From: Mesorhizobium qingshengii
GTDB taxonomy: Bacteria; Pseudomonadota; Alphaproteobacteria; Rhizobiales; Rhizobiaceae
Assembly: GCF_900103325.1 (NCBI RefSeq)
Contig: NZ_FMXM01000024.1
Coordinates: forward strand, 1 to 64,000
DNA length: 64,000 bases
Reading direction: 5' to 3'
This document shows positions 47,291-56,855 of this stretch, piece by piece (positions within the stretch are counted from its first letter, which is position 1; every line of letters starts with the position of its first letter). Below the pieces are notes generated by a model that was not told the DNA's origin, ran no database searches, and saw nothing but the letters and a program-made list of their open reading frames with translations. The position numbers were made by a program, and so were the translations under genes.

Positions 47291-47620
47291 GCCCGCCTCG
47301 TTTGCAAGATCGGCATATTCGGAGATCGGCCGTTCAGCCCTGAAAACGGTGTCCCGTTCGACGGGCAGGCCGACGGGGCCACGGATTGCTGCGATCTCCG
47401 ACAGCTTGACCGTGCCGAGCTCCGGAAAGCCGACGCCGAGATCGCACAGCCCGAAGAGGATGTCGGGCTCATCCGGATCGGCTTGGCTGATGAGCCACGT
47501 CGCGTCAGCGTCCGGGGTGAACAGTTTCAAAACTGGATAGGGATCGTAGTTCGGATTGGCCGCGGCACGCCTGCCGTTTTCGAGCAGCGTTCTCATGTCT
47601 TCCTCTGTGATGAGTTGCAT
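47276..47620 (-). CDS. DUF2958 domain protein
   Basis: The 114-residue protein matches DUF2958, with KLFTPDADATWLISQADPDE and DILFGLCDLGVGFPELGTVK. The family is restricted mostly to plasmids and integrative elements and its function is not known. It is part of the minus-strand group running from ArdC to here and has its own ribosome site. Confidence 0.88.
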   Translation of the reverse strand: MQLITEEDMRTLLENGRRAAANPNYDPYPVLKLFTPDADATWLISQADPDEPDILFGLCDLGVGFPELGTVKLSEIAAIRGPVGLPVERDTVFRAERPISEYADLANEAGSITV

Positions 47621-47714
47621 GATCTGATGTCCTTGTTTGGAGATGCCGATCCTGAAGTCGGCGGCGGATCTGAGAGAAGCCGGCCCCGCAGCGTGCAGGG
47701 CCGGCGCCTTGGGC

Positions 47715-48038
47715 TCAGGCCGGTGCGTTCCAGAGGATCACCTTCTTGGCGGGATCGTTGCCAGGGGCGGGAGCGACGTTGCCGTAGATGACGCCGATCT
47801 CGGGAGCCGACAGCTTCACCGAAGTGTACTCCTCACCTGTCTGCTTCGAGACCCGGTTCCAAGCCGCACCGAGCTCGAAGCCGTTGCGTCGTGCGATGAT
47901 ACGGAAGTCCGGGGCGTCCTCACTCGCCTTGGACGCGTTGGGTACGATGGCGATCGGGACGTTGACGTTGAGGGTGGCAAGCGTGCCTTCCAGGGTGCCG
48001 TCCTGCTTGGCGGTAAGGTTTGCGATTGTGGTGGCCAT
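47715..48038 (-). CDS. DUF736 domain protein
   Basis: The 107-residue protein fits DUF736: an N-terminal strand-rich part (TLEGTLATLNVNVPIAIVPN), FRIIARRNGFELGAAWNRVS and KLSAPEIGVIYGNVAP. It is a small beta-rich protein of mobile elements with no known biochemical role. I start it at the ATG at 48038 with GGAGACATACC upstream. An inverted, degenerate second copy begins about 330 bases upstream. Confidence 0.9.
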   Translation of the reverse strand: MATTIANLTAKQDGTLEGTLATLNVNVPIAIVPNASKASEDAPDFRIIARRNGFELGAAWNRVSKQTGEEYTSVKLSAPEIGVIYGNVAPAPGNDPAKKVILWNAPA

Positions 48039-48626
48039 GGTATGTCTCCTTCGGTTGATCGGGACCATTCCCGATGGCGCCAAAGGAGGGGACCGGCCGC
48101 CGCCGTCACCGAGCGTAGCGAGGGGAACCCCCTTGCGGGGTTGGCGGCACTAGGCGGGCGGTCTTCTACAAAGGCGACACAGATCGGAAATGGTCCTCGA
48201 AGCGACCGATCGGGGGAGGCAATCCATGGCCACCATTGCAGGCCGTATCGCCAGCCGGGGGGCCAAACACGCGCCGTTGCTGATCTCAGCGCCCTTCGCC
48301 GCCGCTTGTACCGCGGCCGAAGTGCAGAAACGCGAGCCTCCGCCTTCACACGCGCAACGGCTCCGGGCTTGGTGCGGCTTGGAACCGGGTCTCGAAGCAG
48401 ATCAGCGCTGCGGTTATGCCAGCCATCCAGGGTCGTCCGGAGCGGCCATGCTTGCGGGTAACGTCACGGCCCGCCACGGAAACGTGGTGGAAAGCGATGC
48501 TCGGAAACCTGTCGGTCTGATCAGCAGGAACCCAGCCCTGCGCCCTGCGGGGTCGGCGTCACGAACGATCGAAGGAGGAAGGGCAGCGGGGGCGGAAGCA
48601 CGTGCCCGCGTCGAGAACGTCAGGTG
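48039..48626. other. Region with an inverted DUF736 relic, otherwise no gene
   Basis: Arms AACCCC (48126-48131) and GGGGTT (48137-48142) form a small hairpin. Apart from the DUF736 relic near 48310-48440 nothing is recognisable; a plus-strand open frame of 267 codons (48190-48993) overlaps relics on both strands and is probably not a gene. Confidence 0.45.
48310..48440 (+). pseudogene. Inverted degenerate copy of the DUF736 gene
   Basis: Positions 48371-48401 are identical over 31 bases to the complement of 47840-47870 inside the DUF736 gene, and the plus strand reads GLGAAWNRVSKQ here. Sequence on both sides diverges quickly and keeps no frame. Confidence 0.7.
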
Positions 48627-48870
48627 TCAGATAGCAGTCAGCCAAGCGCGGATGTCATCGATTGAACGCATCAGGCCCGATGGTTCTCCCGCCCGCGATG
48701 AGGTTCCAGCTCTGCAAGAAGTCTTCGGGGTCGATGGTGCTGACGATGATGGCTCGACCGCTGACGCATCGGCGCCCGCACAACCTCGTAAGGCGTTCCT
48801 TGACCAGCGCAGAGCCAAGCCCGCTGCCAGCGTGGTGGCGGTCGACCAGAGTTGCCCAATAGGCAGACAG
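48627..48870 (-). pseudogene. Frameshifted GNAT acetyltransferase fragment
   Basis: One minus-strand frame gives LVDRHHAGSGLGSALVKERL and GRAIIVSTIDPEDFLQSWNL, an acetyl-CoA loop (Gly-x-Gly) and the next strand of GNAT enzymes. The expected end, LMRSIDDIRAWLTAI, is in another frame from about 48700. The N-terminal half of the fold is missing. It is a broken acetyltransferase, maybe from a toxin-type GNAT or an ordinary one. Confidence 0.6.
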
Positions 48871-49053
48871 CGGGCGGGTCGGGCGAGCGACCCGTGCGGA
48901 TCGCGCGCTGGGCGGCATTCGGCCTATCACAGTCGGAGCAATGCCAGTAGTCGACGCCCTGGGAGCCGTGGTGAGCGCCAAGCACGCGCGTAAGATCACA
49001 CGCGTGCTGCCCCCCGTGCCGGTCTCCGGCACGGGGGAGCAGATGAGTGGCGC

Positions 49054-49995
49054 TTACGCGGCGCCGTCGGTGAACCGCCAGACCGGGATGCCGAGCCTGC
49101 GGGCCTTGTCGGCGAGATTGTCGGTGATGCCAGAGCCAGGGAAGATGATGACCCCCGCCGGCATGACTGAAAGCAACTGATCGTTGCGGCGGAACGGCGC
49201 CGCCTTGGCGTGGCGATTCCAGTCGGGTTTGAAGGCGATCTGCGTGACCTTGCGACTTTCGGCCCAGCAGGCGGCGATGCGCTCGGCGCCGCGCGGGCTG
49301 CCGCCATGCAGGAGAACCATGTCGGGATGTTTTTCGCGCGCCTTGTCGAGGCTCTCCCAGATACGATCGTGACCGTTGAAATCCGTACCGCCGGCAAAGG
49401 CAATCTTGGTGCCGGCAGGGAGGAGCACTTCGGTCTCGGCACGCCGGCGCGCGGCAAGAAAGTCCCGGGAGTCGATGACGGCGGCGGTCATGTTGGCATG
49501 GTTGACTTTCGAGCCGGAGCGCGGGCGCCAACTGGAGCCGGTGTGTGCCTCGAACAGGTCGGCGGCTTCGTCACGCATGAACTCGAAAAGGTTGCGGCGA
49601 TCGATGAGGCTGATGCCTTCGGCGATGAGTCGCTCCAGTTCGACCGACTTCACCTCCGTGCCGTCTTGCTCCATTTGGCTGTCACGCTGCGTTCCCTCAT
49701 TACGGTCGAGGTCACGTCTGACGCGATCGGCGGTGCGATGGAAGAGATTGGTTGTCGCCCAGAGCAGGTCGTCCAGGTCGGGCTCCAGGCGTGTGTCGCC
49801 CAGCACGCCCGCGAGTGTCTCAAAGATGCTTGCGAGCGCGTCGCTGAGCGCAGTTTCGTCCGGCAGTGGTCGCGGGTCCGGCTCGTCCTGGTTCGGGCGG
49901 TGACCATACATCTGCATTTCGAGGATGACCCGGTCGGTCGGCGAGCCGGCATGGTGGGGTTCAAAGCTGTCGTCGCGGGGAAGAGAGCGGTTCAT
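49054..49995 (-). CDS. DUF2493 (SLOG-like) domain protein
   Basis: The 313-residue protein has a C-terminal DUF2493 domain from about residue 195: KIAFAGGTDFNGHDRIWESL, MVLLHGGSPRGAERIAACWA and GVIIFPGSGITDNLADKARR, which build a Rossmann-like nucleotide-binding fold. The N-terminal half is charged and helical. I take the ATG at 49995; the frame extends to 50406 but that part is arginine rich and lies opposite the next gene. It is a standard member of this kind of mobile backbone, of unknown function. Confidence 0.85.
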   Translation of the reverse strand: MNRSLPRDDSFEPHHAGSPTDRVILEMQMYGHRPNQDEPDPRPLPDETALSDALASIFETLAGVLGDTRLEPDLDDLLWATTNLFHRTADRVRRDLDRNEGTQRDSQMEQDGTEVKSVELERLIAEGISLIDRRNLFEFMRDEAADLFEAHTGSSWRPRSGSKVNHANMTAAVIDSRDFLAARRRAETEVLLPAGTKIAFAGGTDFNGHDRIWESLDKAREKHPDMVLLHGGSPRGAERIAACWAESRKVTQIAFKPDWNRHAKAAPFRRNDQLLSVMPAGVIIFPGSGITDNLADKARRLGIPVWRFTDGAA

Positions 49996-50257
49996 GATGT
50001 GCCTCCGTGCGGTAGAAGACCGCGCCTGTCGCGGCCTGACGGCGCACCCTTGCCGCGCGCCGGTCCCGGCGGGCACCGCGAGCGAAGCCGAGCGGCCGAA
50101 GCGAAGCGGAGGACGGCAGCGCCGTTGCGGACGGGGCCGCGTGTGGCGGGTCGCTTCTCGGGCAGGCCGCGGGGGCGGTCCCTCCGACCGCGGCGGCACC
50201 TCACGACCTCGACCTTCGTCGACGCGCGAGACCGCAAACCCTTCGGGACTGATCACC

Positions 50258-51307
50258 TCATGCGCACGGCAGATGAATCCGAACATCCTCCGGGACAAAC
50301 TGTTCCTGCAGCCATGCCGCGAGATGATTGGGCCCCAGCCGCCGGAGGTCTTCATTGAAGTCGCCGAGCTGCGGGCGAAGCACGAGCGCGACGACGCCGG
50401 CCTCACCTGCTCGCCGGCTCAGTCGCTCTATACCGTGCCGGCCGGCCGCGTCCGCGTCGGCCGCGATATAGAGCCGCTCGCAGCCGGGCGGGAAAGTCGT
50501 GGCTGCCAGGTGATTGGCGGAGGTTGCCGCGACCACCGGCAGGGTCGGGAACACCGTGCGCAGCGACGCCATCGTCTCGAGGCCTTCGCCGGCGGCCATG
50601 ACCGGAATGGCCACACCGGGTTCAAACCCCAAGCGGATGCCGTTGCCGAGAACATTGCCCATCGATCGACGGGGAGCGGCGACAAGCGCCTTGCCATAGC
50701 CGTCCGGCTCCAGCCAGGTGCGCTGGACGCCGGTCAAAAGACCGTCGAGGTCAGTAATGGCGGCGATCAGCGCTGGCAGGGCGACCATTTCGCCGGTCGC
50801 GAAGTCTCGATAGTAGCAGTTCGGGTGGAAGCGCAGCGCTCGCTCGCGGGCGGAGAGGACAATGTCGCGGTGACGCAGATACTGCTCCGCAAGAGTGCCG
50901 CCGAGAGGTTTCGCCATGGCGAACAGGCGATGGGCGGCGCTGGGAGAGCCCGATGCTGCAGGCCGGTCTCGCTGCGTAATCGAGGGTGCAGGTCGTGGCA
51001 GGCTGAGGAAGCGCCGCGCCTCGTCGGCGACATCGCGAAACGCAGAGAGCCCGCAGCTGTGCTGAATGACGTCGAGCAGATCACCGAATTCCCCGGTCGC
51101 CTCGTCCGTCCATTTGCCAGCCGCTCTCTTGCCGCTTTCCGACCCCCTGAGGCGGACATGCATGGAACGGCCAGGCGCGTTGTGGACATCGCCGACTACC
51201 CAGTAATTGCCCTGGCGACGCCCGCTCGAAAGATACGCGCGGCACACCGCCTCAGCGTCTCGAGCGAGACGCCACGCGAGGTCGGAGGCCAAACCTCTGC
51301 TGCCCAT
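50258..51307 (-). CDS. Toprim domain (DUF7146-type) protein, possible primase
   Basis: The 349-residue protein starts with a domain containing GKWTDEATGEFGDLLDVIQ and ends with a Toprim fold: VMAAGEGLETMASLRTVFPT (catalytic Glu) and RLYIAADADAAGRHGIERLS (DxD motif). A zinc-finger motif typical of DnaG is not evident. Proteins of this type in plasmids and integrative elements are thought to prime DNA after transfer. Its stop is about 260 bases upstream of the DUF2493 start. Confidence 0.82.
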   Translation of the reverse strand: MGSRGLASDLAWRLARDAEAVCRAYLSSGRRQGNYWVVGDVHNAPGRSMHVRLRGSESGKRAAGKWTDEATGEFGDLLDVIQHSCGLSAFRDVADEARRFLSLPRPAPSITQRDRPAASGSPSAAHRLFAMAKPLGGTLAEQYLRHRDIVLSARERALRFHPNCYYRDFATGEMVALPALIAAITDLDGLLTGVQRTWLEPDGYGKALVAAPRRSMGNVLGNGIRLGFEPGVAIPVMAAGEGLETMASLRTVFPTLPVVAATSANHLAATTFPPGCERLYIAADADAAGRHGIERLSRRAGEAGVVALVLRPQLGDFNEDLRRLGPNHLAAWLQEQFVPEDVRIHLPCA

Positions 51308-51340
51308 GATGCTCTCTCCTTCATGCTGCCGTACGGTCGG

Positions 51341-51436
51341 TCAGGCAGCGGCGGTGTGATCGGTTCGTCCGGTCGCCGATGCGGCAAGCGATGCGGCCGC
51401 GTTGGGCGTGGCGCGAGCCGTCGTGACGAAGCTCAT
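51341..51436 (-). CDS. Possible 31-residue leader ORF upstream of the Toprim gene
   Basis: GAGGA lies seven bases before the ATG at 51436; the frame encodes MSFVTTARATPNAAASLAAS and ends in TAAA. It is on the same strand and 33 bases upstream of the Toprim gene. The peptide is alanine and threonine rich. It could be a leader peptide or chance. Confidence 0.3.
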   Translation of the reverse strand: MSFVTTARATPNAAASLAASATGRTDHTAAA

Positions 51437-51666
51437 GGGAAATCCTCTCCGACAGCGAGGGAGCCCCGTCGACACACTCTCTGCCCATGCCGGCCGAGCC
51501 GCACACTTCCGGGCCCGGCTCTTCCGGCGGGATGCCATCGCACGACCGAACGGCGGCACGACATCCCTGACGTATGTCCCTATGCGAATAGTGGTTGCGT
51601 CAGCGCCAAACTGGTGAGTCAATATGCGGACGGGGATGCGGCAAAGGCCCGGAGCAAGCGGAGGCG

Positions 51667-52866
51667 ATGCGACGATACAGGATCGGCAGCGAAATCTTTG
51701 ACGAGAATGCCGCAGCGTTGCAGCTGGCTCTTCACGAGGCGTATGCGCGAAAGCAGCGGCCGCTTTGCCAATGCAAGGAGCCGGAGATCATGATGTACAT
51801 CGCCCGGTTGGGCGAGCAGTACGTCGTCAAACGCATGCCGCTGACGGGCGGGGATCACGATCCGGCCTGCGAGTCTTACGAACCGCCTTACGAGCTGTCA
51901 GGGCTTGGTGCTCTGGTTGGCAACGCGATTCAATTGGAACCCGCGACAGGCATGGCCACGCTGAAGCTTGATTTCAGTCTGGCGAAGACGGGAGGCCGAG
52001 CAGCGCCAATCTCGTTGGGAAACAGCTCGCACCCCGTCGAAGGTGCGGCCAGAAAACTGAGCCTGAAGGGACTGCTCCACTATTTGTGGCATGAGGCCGG
52101 GCTGACGAAATGGACATCCAACTGGGCCGGCAAAAGGCATTGGTGGAACATTCGGTGGCACCTCCTCGAGACGGCAAAACAGATGATCGTCAAGGGGGCG
52201 CCACTCGCTGACATACTGTTCGTGCCGGAGCCATTCCGCTCGTCGAACAAGGCAGCGATCGAGCAACGCCGCGCCGCGGCGCTGGCGGCCGCCTCGCCCC
52301 GCAGGAACGGACCGAGAAAGCTGATGGTGTTGGTTGGCGAGGTGAAGGAATTCATGGCGACGCGATCGGGTCAGAAGCTGATCATCAAGCATATGCCGGG
52401 CTTCGTCTTCCTCGTCGACGACGGCCTCAATGGTCGTCTTCAGGTGCGCTTCAGGAATGAGATATTGCTATGGAACGCCGATGACACCGCGCACCTGATC
52501 GCAATCGCCACGTTCGCGCTCGATTCCGTCGGCTTGGCGGTCGTCGAGGAAATCGCACTGATGGTGGTGGCTCCGAACTGGGTACCCTATGAGACGGTCT
52601 CGGAAAGAAAGCTCGTCAACGCACTGGCAAAGCTACGAGAGCAAAGCACCAAGTGCTTGCGCTACAATTTGGCCCCTGACGAACCGATCGCTGCGGCATT
52701 GTTCCCGCGGCGCCAGCCAAGGCCGGTGGCGCTTTACATAGTTCCGGCAGGTACGGGTCCTGAGTTCGAGACGGCGCTGGATCACATGATCAGAACGCGA
52801 CCGGAACTGGACGCCTGGATTTGGCGGGTTGGTGACGAAGAGATGCCGTCGCTGCCGCTGCGATAG
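51667..52866 (+). CDS. DUF1173 family protein
   Basis: The 399-residue protein matches DUF1173: MRRYRIGSEIFDENAAALQL, then KQRPLCQCKEPEIMMYIARL with a CxC and a later Cys (DPACESYEPP) that could bind metal, and HYLWHEAGLTKWTSNWAGKR. The family occurs in proteobacterial mobile elements and lacks an assigned function. I begin at the ATG at 51667; the frame is open from 51595. It is the only plus-strand gene among the minus-strand backbone genes from ArdC to DUF2958. Confidence 0.85.
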   Translation: MRRYRIGSEIFDENAAALQLALHEAYARKQRPLCQCKEPEIMMYIARLGEQYVVKRMPLTGGDHDPACESYEPPYELSGLGALVGNAIQLEPATGMATLKLDFSLAKTGGRAAPISLGNSSHPVEGAARKLSLKGLLHYLWHEAGLTKWTSNWAGKRHWWNIRWHLLETAKQMIVKGAPLADILFVPEPFRSSNKAAIEQRRAAALAAASPRRNGPRKLMVLVGEVKEFMATRSGQKLIIKHMPGFVFLVDDGLNGRLQVRFRNEILLWNADDTAHLIAIATFALDSVGLAVVEEIALMVVAPNWVPYETVSERKLVNALAKLREQSTKCLRYNLAPDEPIAAALFPRRQPRPVALYIVPAGTGPEFETALDHMIRTRPELDAWIWRVGDEEMPSLPLR

Positions 52867-52919
52867 TCGATGGCGGAGCCCGACAGTGTCGCCGAGCTCC
52901 GTTTTCCGACACCTGGTCG

Positions 52920-54987
52920 CTATTCGGCGGCTTCGACCACCGTGTCGGCGCCCTCATCGTCACCGGCGAGAAACGCCGGAAATTCCGAGCTCCCCGCTTC
53001 TACGCCAATGGGCTCTTGAACTGCAGACAGCTCTTGACCGGGCATGCGCAGCGGTTCTGGCAGCCAGTTGGAGCCATCGAGAAGCCGTGCCGCCTCGCGC
53101 GCCATATCCTGTTTCTTCAGGTGATCAATCAATTGTGCCGACTGCTCACCCTTCACGTCTCGAACGGCTTCGAGAATGCGTGCCTTGGTCACGCGCCCAA
53201 GGTAGTTGTCGAACGTCGGTGTCCATCCGGCCGCAACCATGTCGAAGCCGATCGACCGTGCCAACTGGTCTGCGTGCGCGAGCGCGCGGCCGCCTGTTCC
53301 ACGGCTCCATGACGGCATTCACCGACAAAGAGACGCAATGCGCGAAAAGTGCCTGTCGGCTGGCGTCATCGAGACCGATCAGGAATTCCCACAGCTCGGT
53401 CTCATCTTTCGGAAGATCGCGTCGCCAGGCTTCCTGCCGCTCGTCAATTTCCTTCGCCCAGACCGTGTCGGCAAGGCCCTGCGTCTGCGGGAAGTTGGCA
53501 CTCTTGAGACTTAGCTCGAGCGACGTGTCTGACGCGAAGTGATAAAATACCTGCAGAACATAAGCGTGGAGCGCCGCGACAAACGCGGCGACCGGATCGT
53601 TGGCGAGCGCATTGCGCAGCGCCAGGGTGCGCTGCGCGGTGAGATCGAGCACCAGCCGATCTGGCAGAGGACGAATGTTATCTTCTTCCTCGGGCACAGC
53701 CCCGTCTGTCGATTGGCCATTGACGACAACGCCGGCGGAATGGTCGCCAATCACTTCATCGACAACGCCGTCCTTATCAGGTTCTGTCCCGGGGCCACTG
53801 GTGCCTTGGTCATCCTCAGGGCGGATGAAGCCACGTTCAATGCGCAGCGTCCCGTCCGAGTCGAGCATGACGAAGACGCCGGCGCGCGCAATCTCGTCCG
53901 GATTGTAGACGTGGGGTCGATCATTCAACGCGTCGAGTTCACCGCCAAGCTGCTCGAGCTTCCTTTCGACATCGGCATCATAGTCGGTCGCTTCGGCGTA
54001 TTCGGCGTCGAGTTGGTCGTACTCAGCCCGCAACGCGCAATGGCGCGCCAACTCTTCCGCCGACAGTTCCTTGGGTTGACCATGGATGCGGCGCATACCG
54101 GCAGTGTGGCCGTAGGCAAAGTCGATCGCACCCTCGACCCACTTCCAGCCCTCCGCCTTCAAGGCAACGGTGTCGCTTTTCAGCTTTTCGAAGGCGAGTT
54201 GCTCAAGAAGCGCAGGATCCTGATACCATCCCCCGCGGTCCTGCTCGAAGAGGTCGCGCAGGATGTCGCCCCCGGCTCGTTCATAGGCCTCCGCACCGAC
54301 GTAGACGGCACGCCGATCGTCGGCTCGGATCGCAGTTTCGGTTAGCAGGCGTTTGATGTAGTAGGGCTCGCGCACATGCGACTGGGATATCGTCGCCCAG
54401 ACCTGTTCCTGGCGGGCATGATCATTGTTGATCGAGAACGCCATCACCTGCTCAAGCTTCATCTCATCCCCAGCATAAAGATCGAGGAGTTTGGGGGACA
54501 CCGATGCCAATCGCAGCCGTTGCTTTACGGTCGCGGTGCCGACGAAGAAGCGCGCGGCGATCTCCTCTTCACTGAGCCCTTGGTCGCGCAAAGTCTGAAA
54601 AGCGCGGAACTGGTCCAGTGGATGGAGAGATTGGCGCTGAACGTTCTCGGCAAGCGAGTCTTCTTCTTCGGACGTCGTCGCCGTACTGACGATACAAGGC
54701 ACCGGTTCGGTCCTTGCCAGCTTCTTCTGCTTCACAAGCAGTTCGAGTGCGCGGAAACGACGCCCGCCTGCCGGTACCTTGTACATGCCGGTCGCCTCGC
54801 CGTTCGCATCAAGGACCGGCCGGACGTTTAGACTTGCGATAAGTCCGCGATGGGCGATGTCGGCGGCAAGATCCTCGATCGATACGCCTGCCTTGACCTG
54901 GCGGACGTTGGCTTGCGATAGCTGCAGTTTCTCGAAGGGAATGTTTTGCGCGGCGCTCAGAGTAATCTTCTGATTGGTCTTGGCCAT
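52920..54987 (-). pseudogene. ParB-family partition protein, frameshifted near the C-terminus
   Basis: From the ATG at 54987 the protein is a typical large plasmid/ICE ParB: NVRQVKAGVSIEDLAADIAH, the arginine patch in KVPAGGRRFRALELL, SLAENVQRQSLHPLDQFRAF and the helix-turn-helix LSEEEIAARFFVGTATVKQR. Near 53290 the frame breaks: one frame ends in arginine-rich residues (stop at 53146) while the conserved C-terminus (ALAHADQLARSIGFDMVAAG, DNYLGRVTKARILEAVRDVK) continues in another frame to 52920. DNA binding may survive in the truncated form. A sequencing error is possible. Confidence 0.85.
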
Positions 54988-55147
54988 ATCCGTGGTCTCC
55001 GAGACGGGCCGGCCGGAGCCTCTCTCCGGACCTCCAAACCCGTCACGGAACACCCGCCCCCCCTCTTCCTCCACCGACACGCCAGTCGGACTGTCGAGCA
55101 GCAATCCTGGGTCCCGCCGTACGCCCTCGCGCGCCCCTGCTTACCCT

Positions 55148-56035
55148 CTAGGAGGGCGTTTTCGGCTGTCGGGAATGCATCCAGTCCGCTACTTGTTGGG
55201 CCTTGCTTGCAGCGGCAAAAATAGCTTTCGGATCACTCTTGATAACCTCCAGCCACGAGGCGATGTAGGCAGCGTGGTCAGGGCGAGGATGATGGGCAAT
55301 GGCAAGGTCGGCGAGGATCAGGCCACTAAGAAGTTCGACGATGATTTCTTCTTGGGCATAGGCGGCGGAGCCGAAGCGACCAGTTAGATCCCGATCCAGT
55401 CGATGTTTCGCCCCCGACGCATGACCGCTCTCATGGATCCAGACACCATAGAACGATGTGGCATCGCTGAACTGGGAAATGACCGGCATCAGGACAGTGT
55501 CCGTCCAAGGCTGGTAGCAAGCATCGGAACCGCCGAAAACCGTCTTGATCCCGAGATTGGTCAGGAAAATTTCGGCCTTGGCATGCCGCGCGGCGTCAGA
55601 GAGCGGCGGCGCTGCCGGCTCGACGTCGTAGCCGTCGACCTGTGCGACGTTGAAGACCGAAAAGGCTCTGCCGAACATTCTGCGACGCGCTCGGATGGTG
55701 TCATCCGCATCCTTGTCCTCGCAGCCGATTGTGGACGGCTCCTTCCACAGAATGACCGTAGTCGCTTTCTCACCCCTTCGGACCTGGGCTCCGACCGCTT
55801 CAAATTGGCGGTAGGTACCCCATTGGCCCTGTGCAAAGCCTGCGCGAACGGCGGCAGCCCAAAGCGCCAGCGTATTGATGCCGCGATACCGGCGCCCGGT
55901 AGCTATATTGGTCGGGCGCGCGGCAGCGGCGCCGTCGTGGTGCCATGGCATTTTCCACTCCCCGGCGCCCGCTTCGATAGCGGCGACGATCTCGTTGGTA
56001 ATGCGCACATAGACATCAGCGCGTTGCTCCTTCAT
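55148..56035 (-). CDS. ArdC-family antirestriction protein
   Basis: The 295-residue protein has the N-terminal ArdC ssDNA-binding domain (MPWHHDGAAAARPTNIATGR, RRYRGINTLALW) and a C-terminal zincin-like domain with the metal motif HESGH in GVWIHESGHASG. ArdC proteins protect incoming DNA from host restriction. The ATG at 56035 begins MKEQRADVYVRITNEI; the frame to 56188 is not supported. It is separated from parB by 160 bases. Confidence 0.9.
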   Translation of the reverse strand: MKEQRADVYVRITNEIVAAIEAGAGEWKMPWHHDGAAAARPTNIATGRRYRGINTLALWAAAVRAGFAQGQWGTYRQFEAVGAQVRRGEKATTVILWKEPSTIGCEDKDADDTIRARRRMFGRAFSVFNVAQVDGYDVEPAAPPLSDAARHAKAEIFLTNLGIKTVFGGSDACYQPWTDTVLMPVISQFSDATSFYGVWIHESGHASGAKHRLDRDLTGRFGSAAYAQEEIIVELLSGLILADLAIAHHPRPDHAAYIASWLEVIKSDPKAIFAAASKAQQVADWMHSRQPKTPS

Positions 56036-56486
56036 GGTCGGACCTCCATGACGGGCGGCCGCGAGACTCTCCGCAGCCTCCAAACCCGTCACAGCTCCCA
56101 CCGCCGCCCTCTCCCGCTGGCACTTCAGCCGCCGGCAGGGCCGGATCGGACGCGGCCTCTGCGCCCCAACAGCACTACTGCTTCGCAATCAGTGCCGGCA
56201 GAATCGAGACGTTTCATCCGCTTGGCAGAGCAACAATGTCTGTTACGGGAGGAGGTGCAGCGGGTTGGATTGATGAAGCATTCCGGAAGAACAAAACCCG
56301 TCCTGGTTCGCCAAGGTCGCGAGGCGAATGACCTCAGCGAAACTCGATGTAGGGTACTCTATTCGCTTTCCTTCACGCCCAGAGCAATCAAGGACGCGCT
56401 CGACGATGAACGCAAGCAGGCGCGACAAGAAGAAGGCCCCGCTCTAGACGCCGATCTTGTGGTCAGGCTCCGAGCGGTGATTCGCG
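56036..56486. other. Intergenic region between ardC and the toxin relic
   Basis: No gene recognised. Short frames on both strands lack start sites and family features. Confidence 0.4.
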
Positions 56487-56855
56487 CTAAATGCGACGGA
56501 CAGGCGCCGGATACTGCGCGACCAGATCGTCGACAGTCAGCAAGGTAATGCCTTCCACAATCGACTGAGCAATCAAGATCCGGTCGAAGGGATCTTTGTG
56601 AATGGCGGGAAGCCACTCCGCGGCTATGGCATGCTCGTTTGTGATAGGCAGCTCAAAATAGCCGTTGTCGATCAGGCCCCGGCGCAAAAGACGCGCATCG
56701 GCCGTAAAGTCAGCGCGGCCCAGTCTCCGTTTGATCGCAATCTCCAAAAGGCTTGCAGCGCAGAATGGCATTCTGGATTACCGCGCGGTGGGCGGGAGCT
56801 TGTCAGGCTCGCCCGCCGCCCAGAGCAGAAGATGGGTATCAAGCAGAAGTTTCAT
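56487..56855 (-). pseudogene. VapC-type PIN toxin, disrupted
   Basis: The toxin begins properly at the ATG at 56855, overlapping the antitoxin stop as ATGA: MKLLLDTHLLLWAAGEPDKL with the first catalytic Asp. After PPTAR an in-frame TAA follows. The rest of the PIN domain continues downstream in the same frame: AASLLEIAIKRRLGRADFTA, HKDPFDRILIAQSIVEG (Asp ligands) and TLLTVDDLVAQYPAPVRRI. About ten residues around the stop are missing or garbled, so an indel is likely. No active toxin can be made unless the frame is repaired or restarted. Confidence 0.8.

Noticed and set aside
48190..48993. 267-codon open frame on the plus strand
   Set aside because: It runs across the inverted DUF736 relic and opposite the GNAT relic in a different frame from both.
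49925..51793. 622-codon open frame on the plus strand
   Set aside because: It lies opposite the Toprim and DUF2493 genes, is Arg and Gly rich and has no family features; it is a by-product of high GC content.
55403..56548. 381-codon open frame on the plus strand
   Set aside because: It is antisense to ardC; the ArdC motifs including HESGH are on the minus strand.
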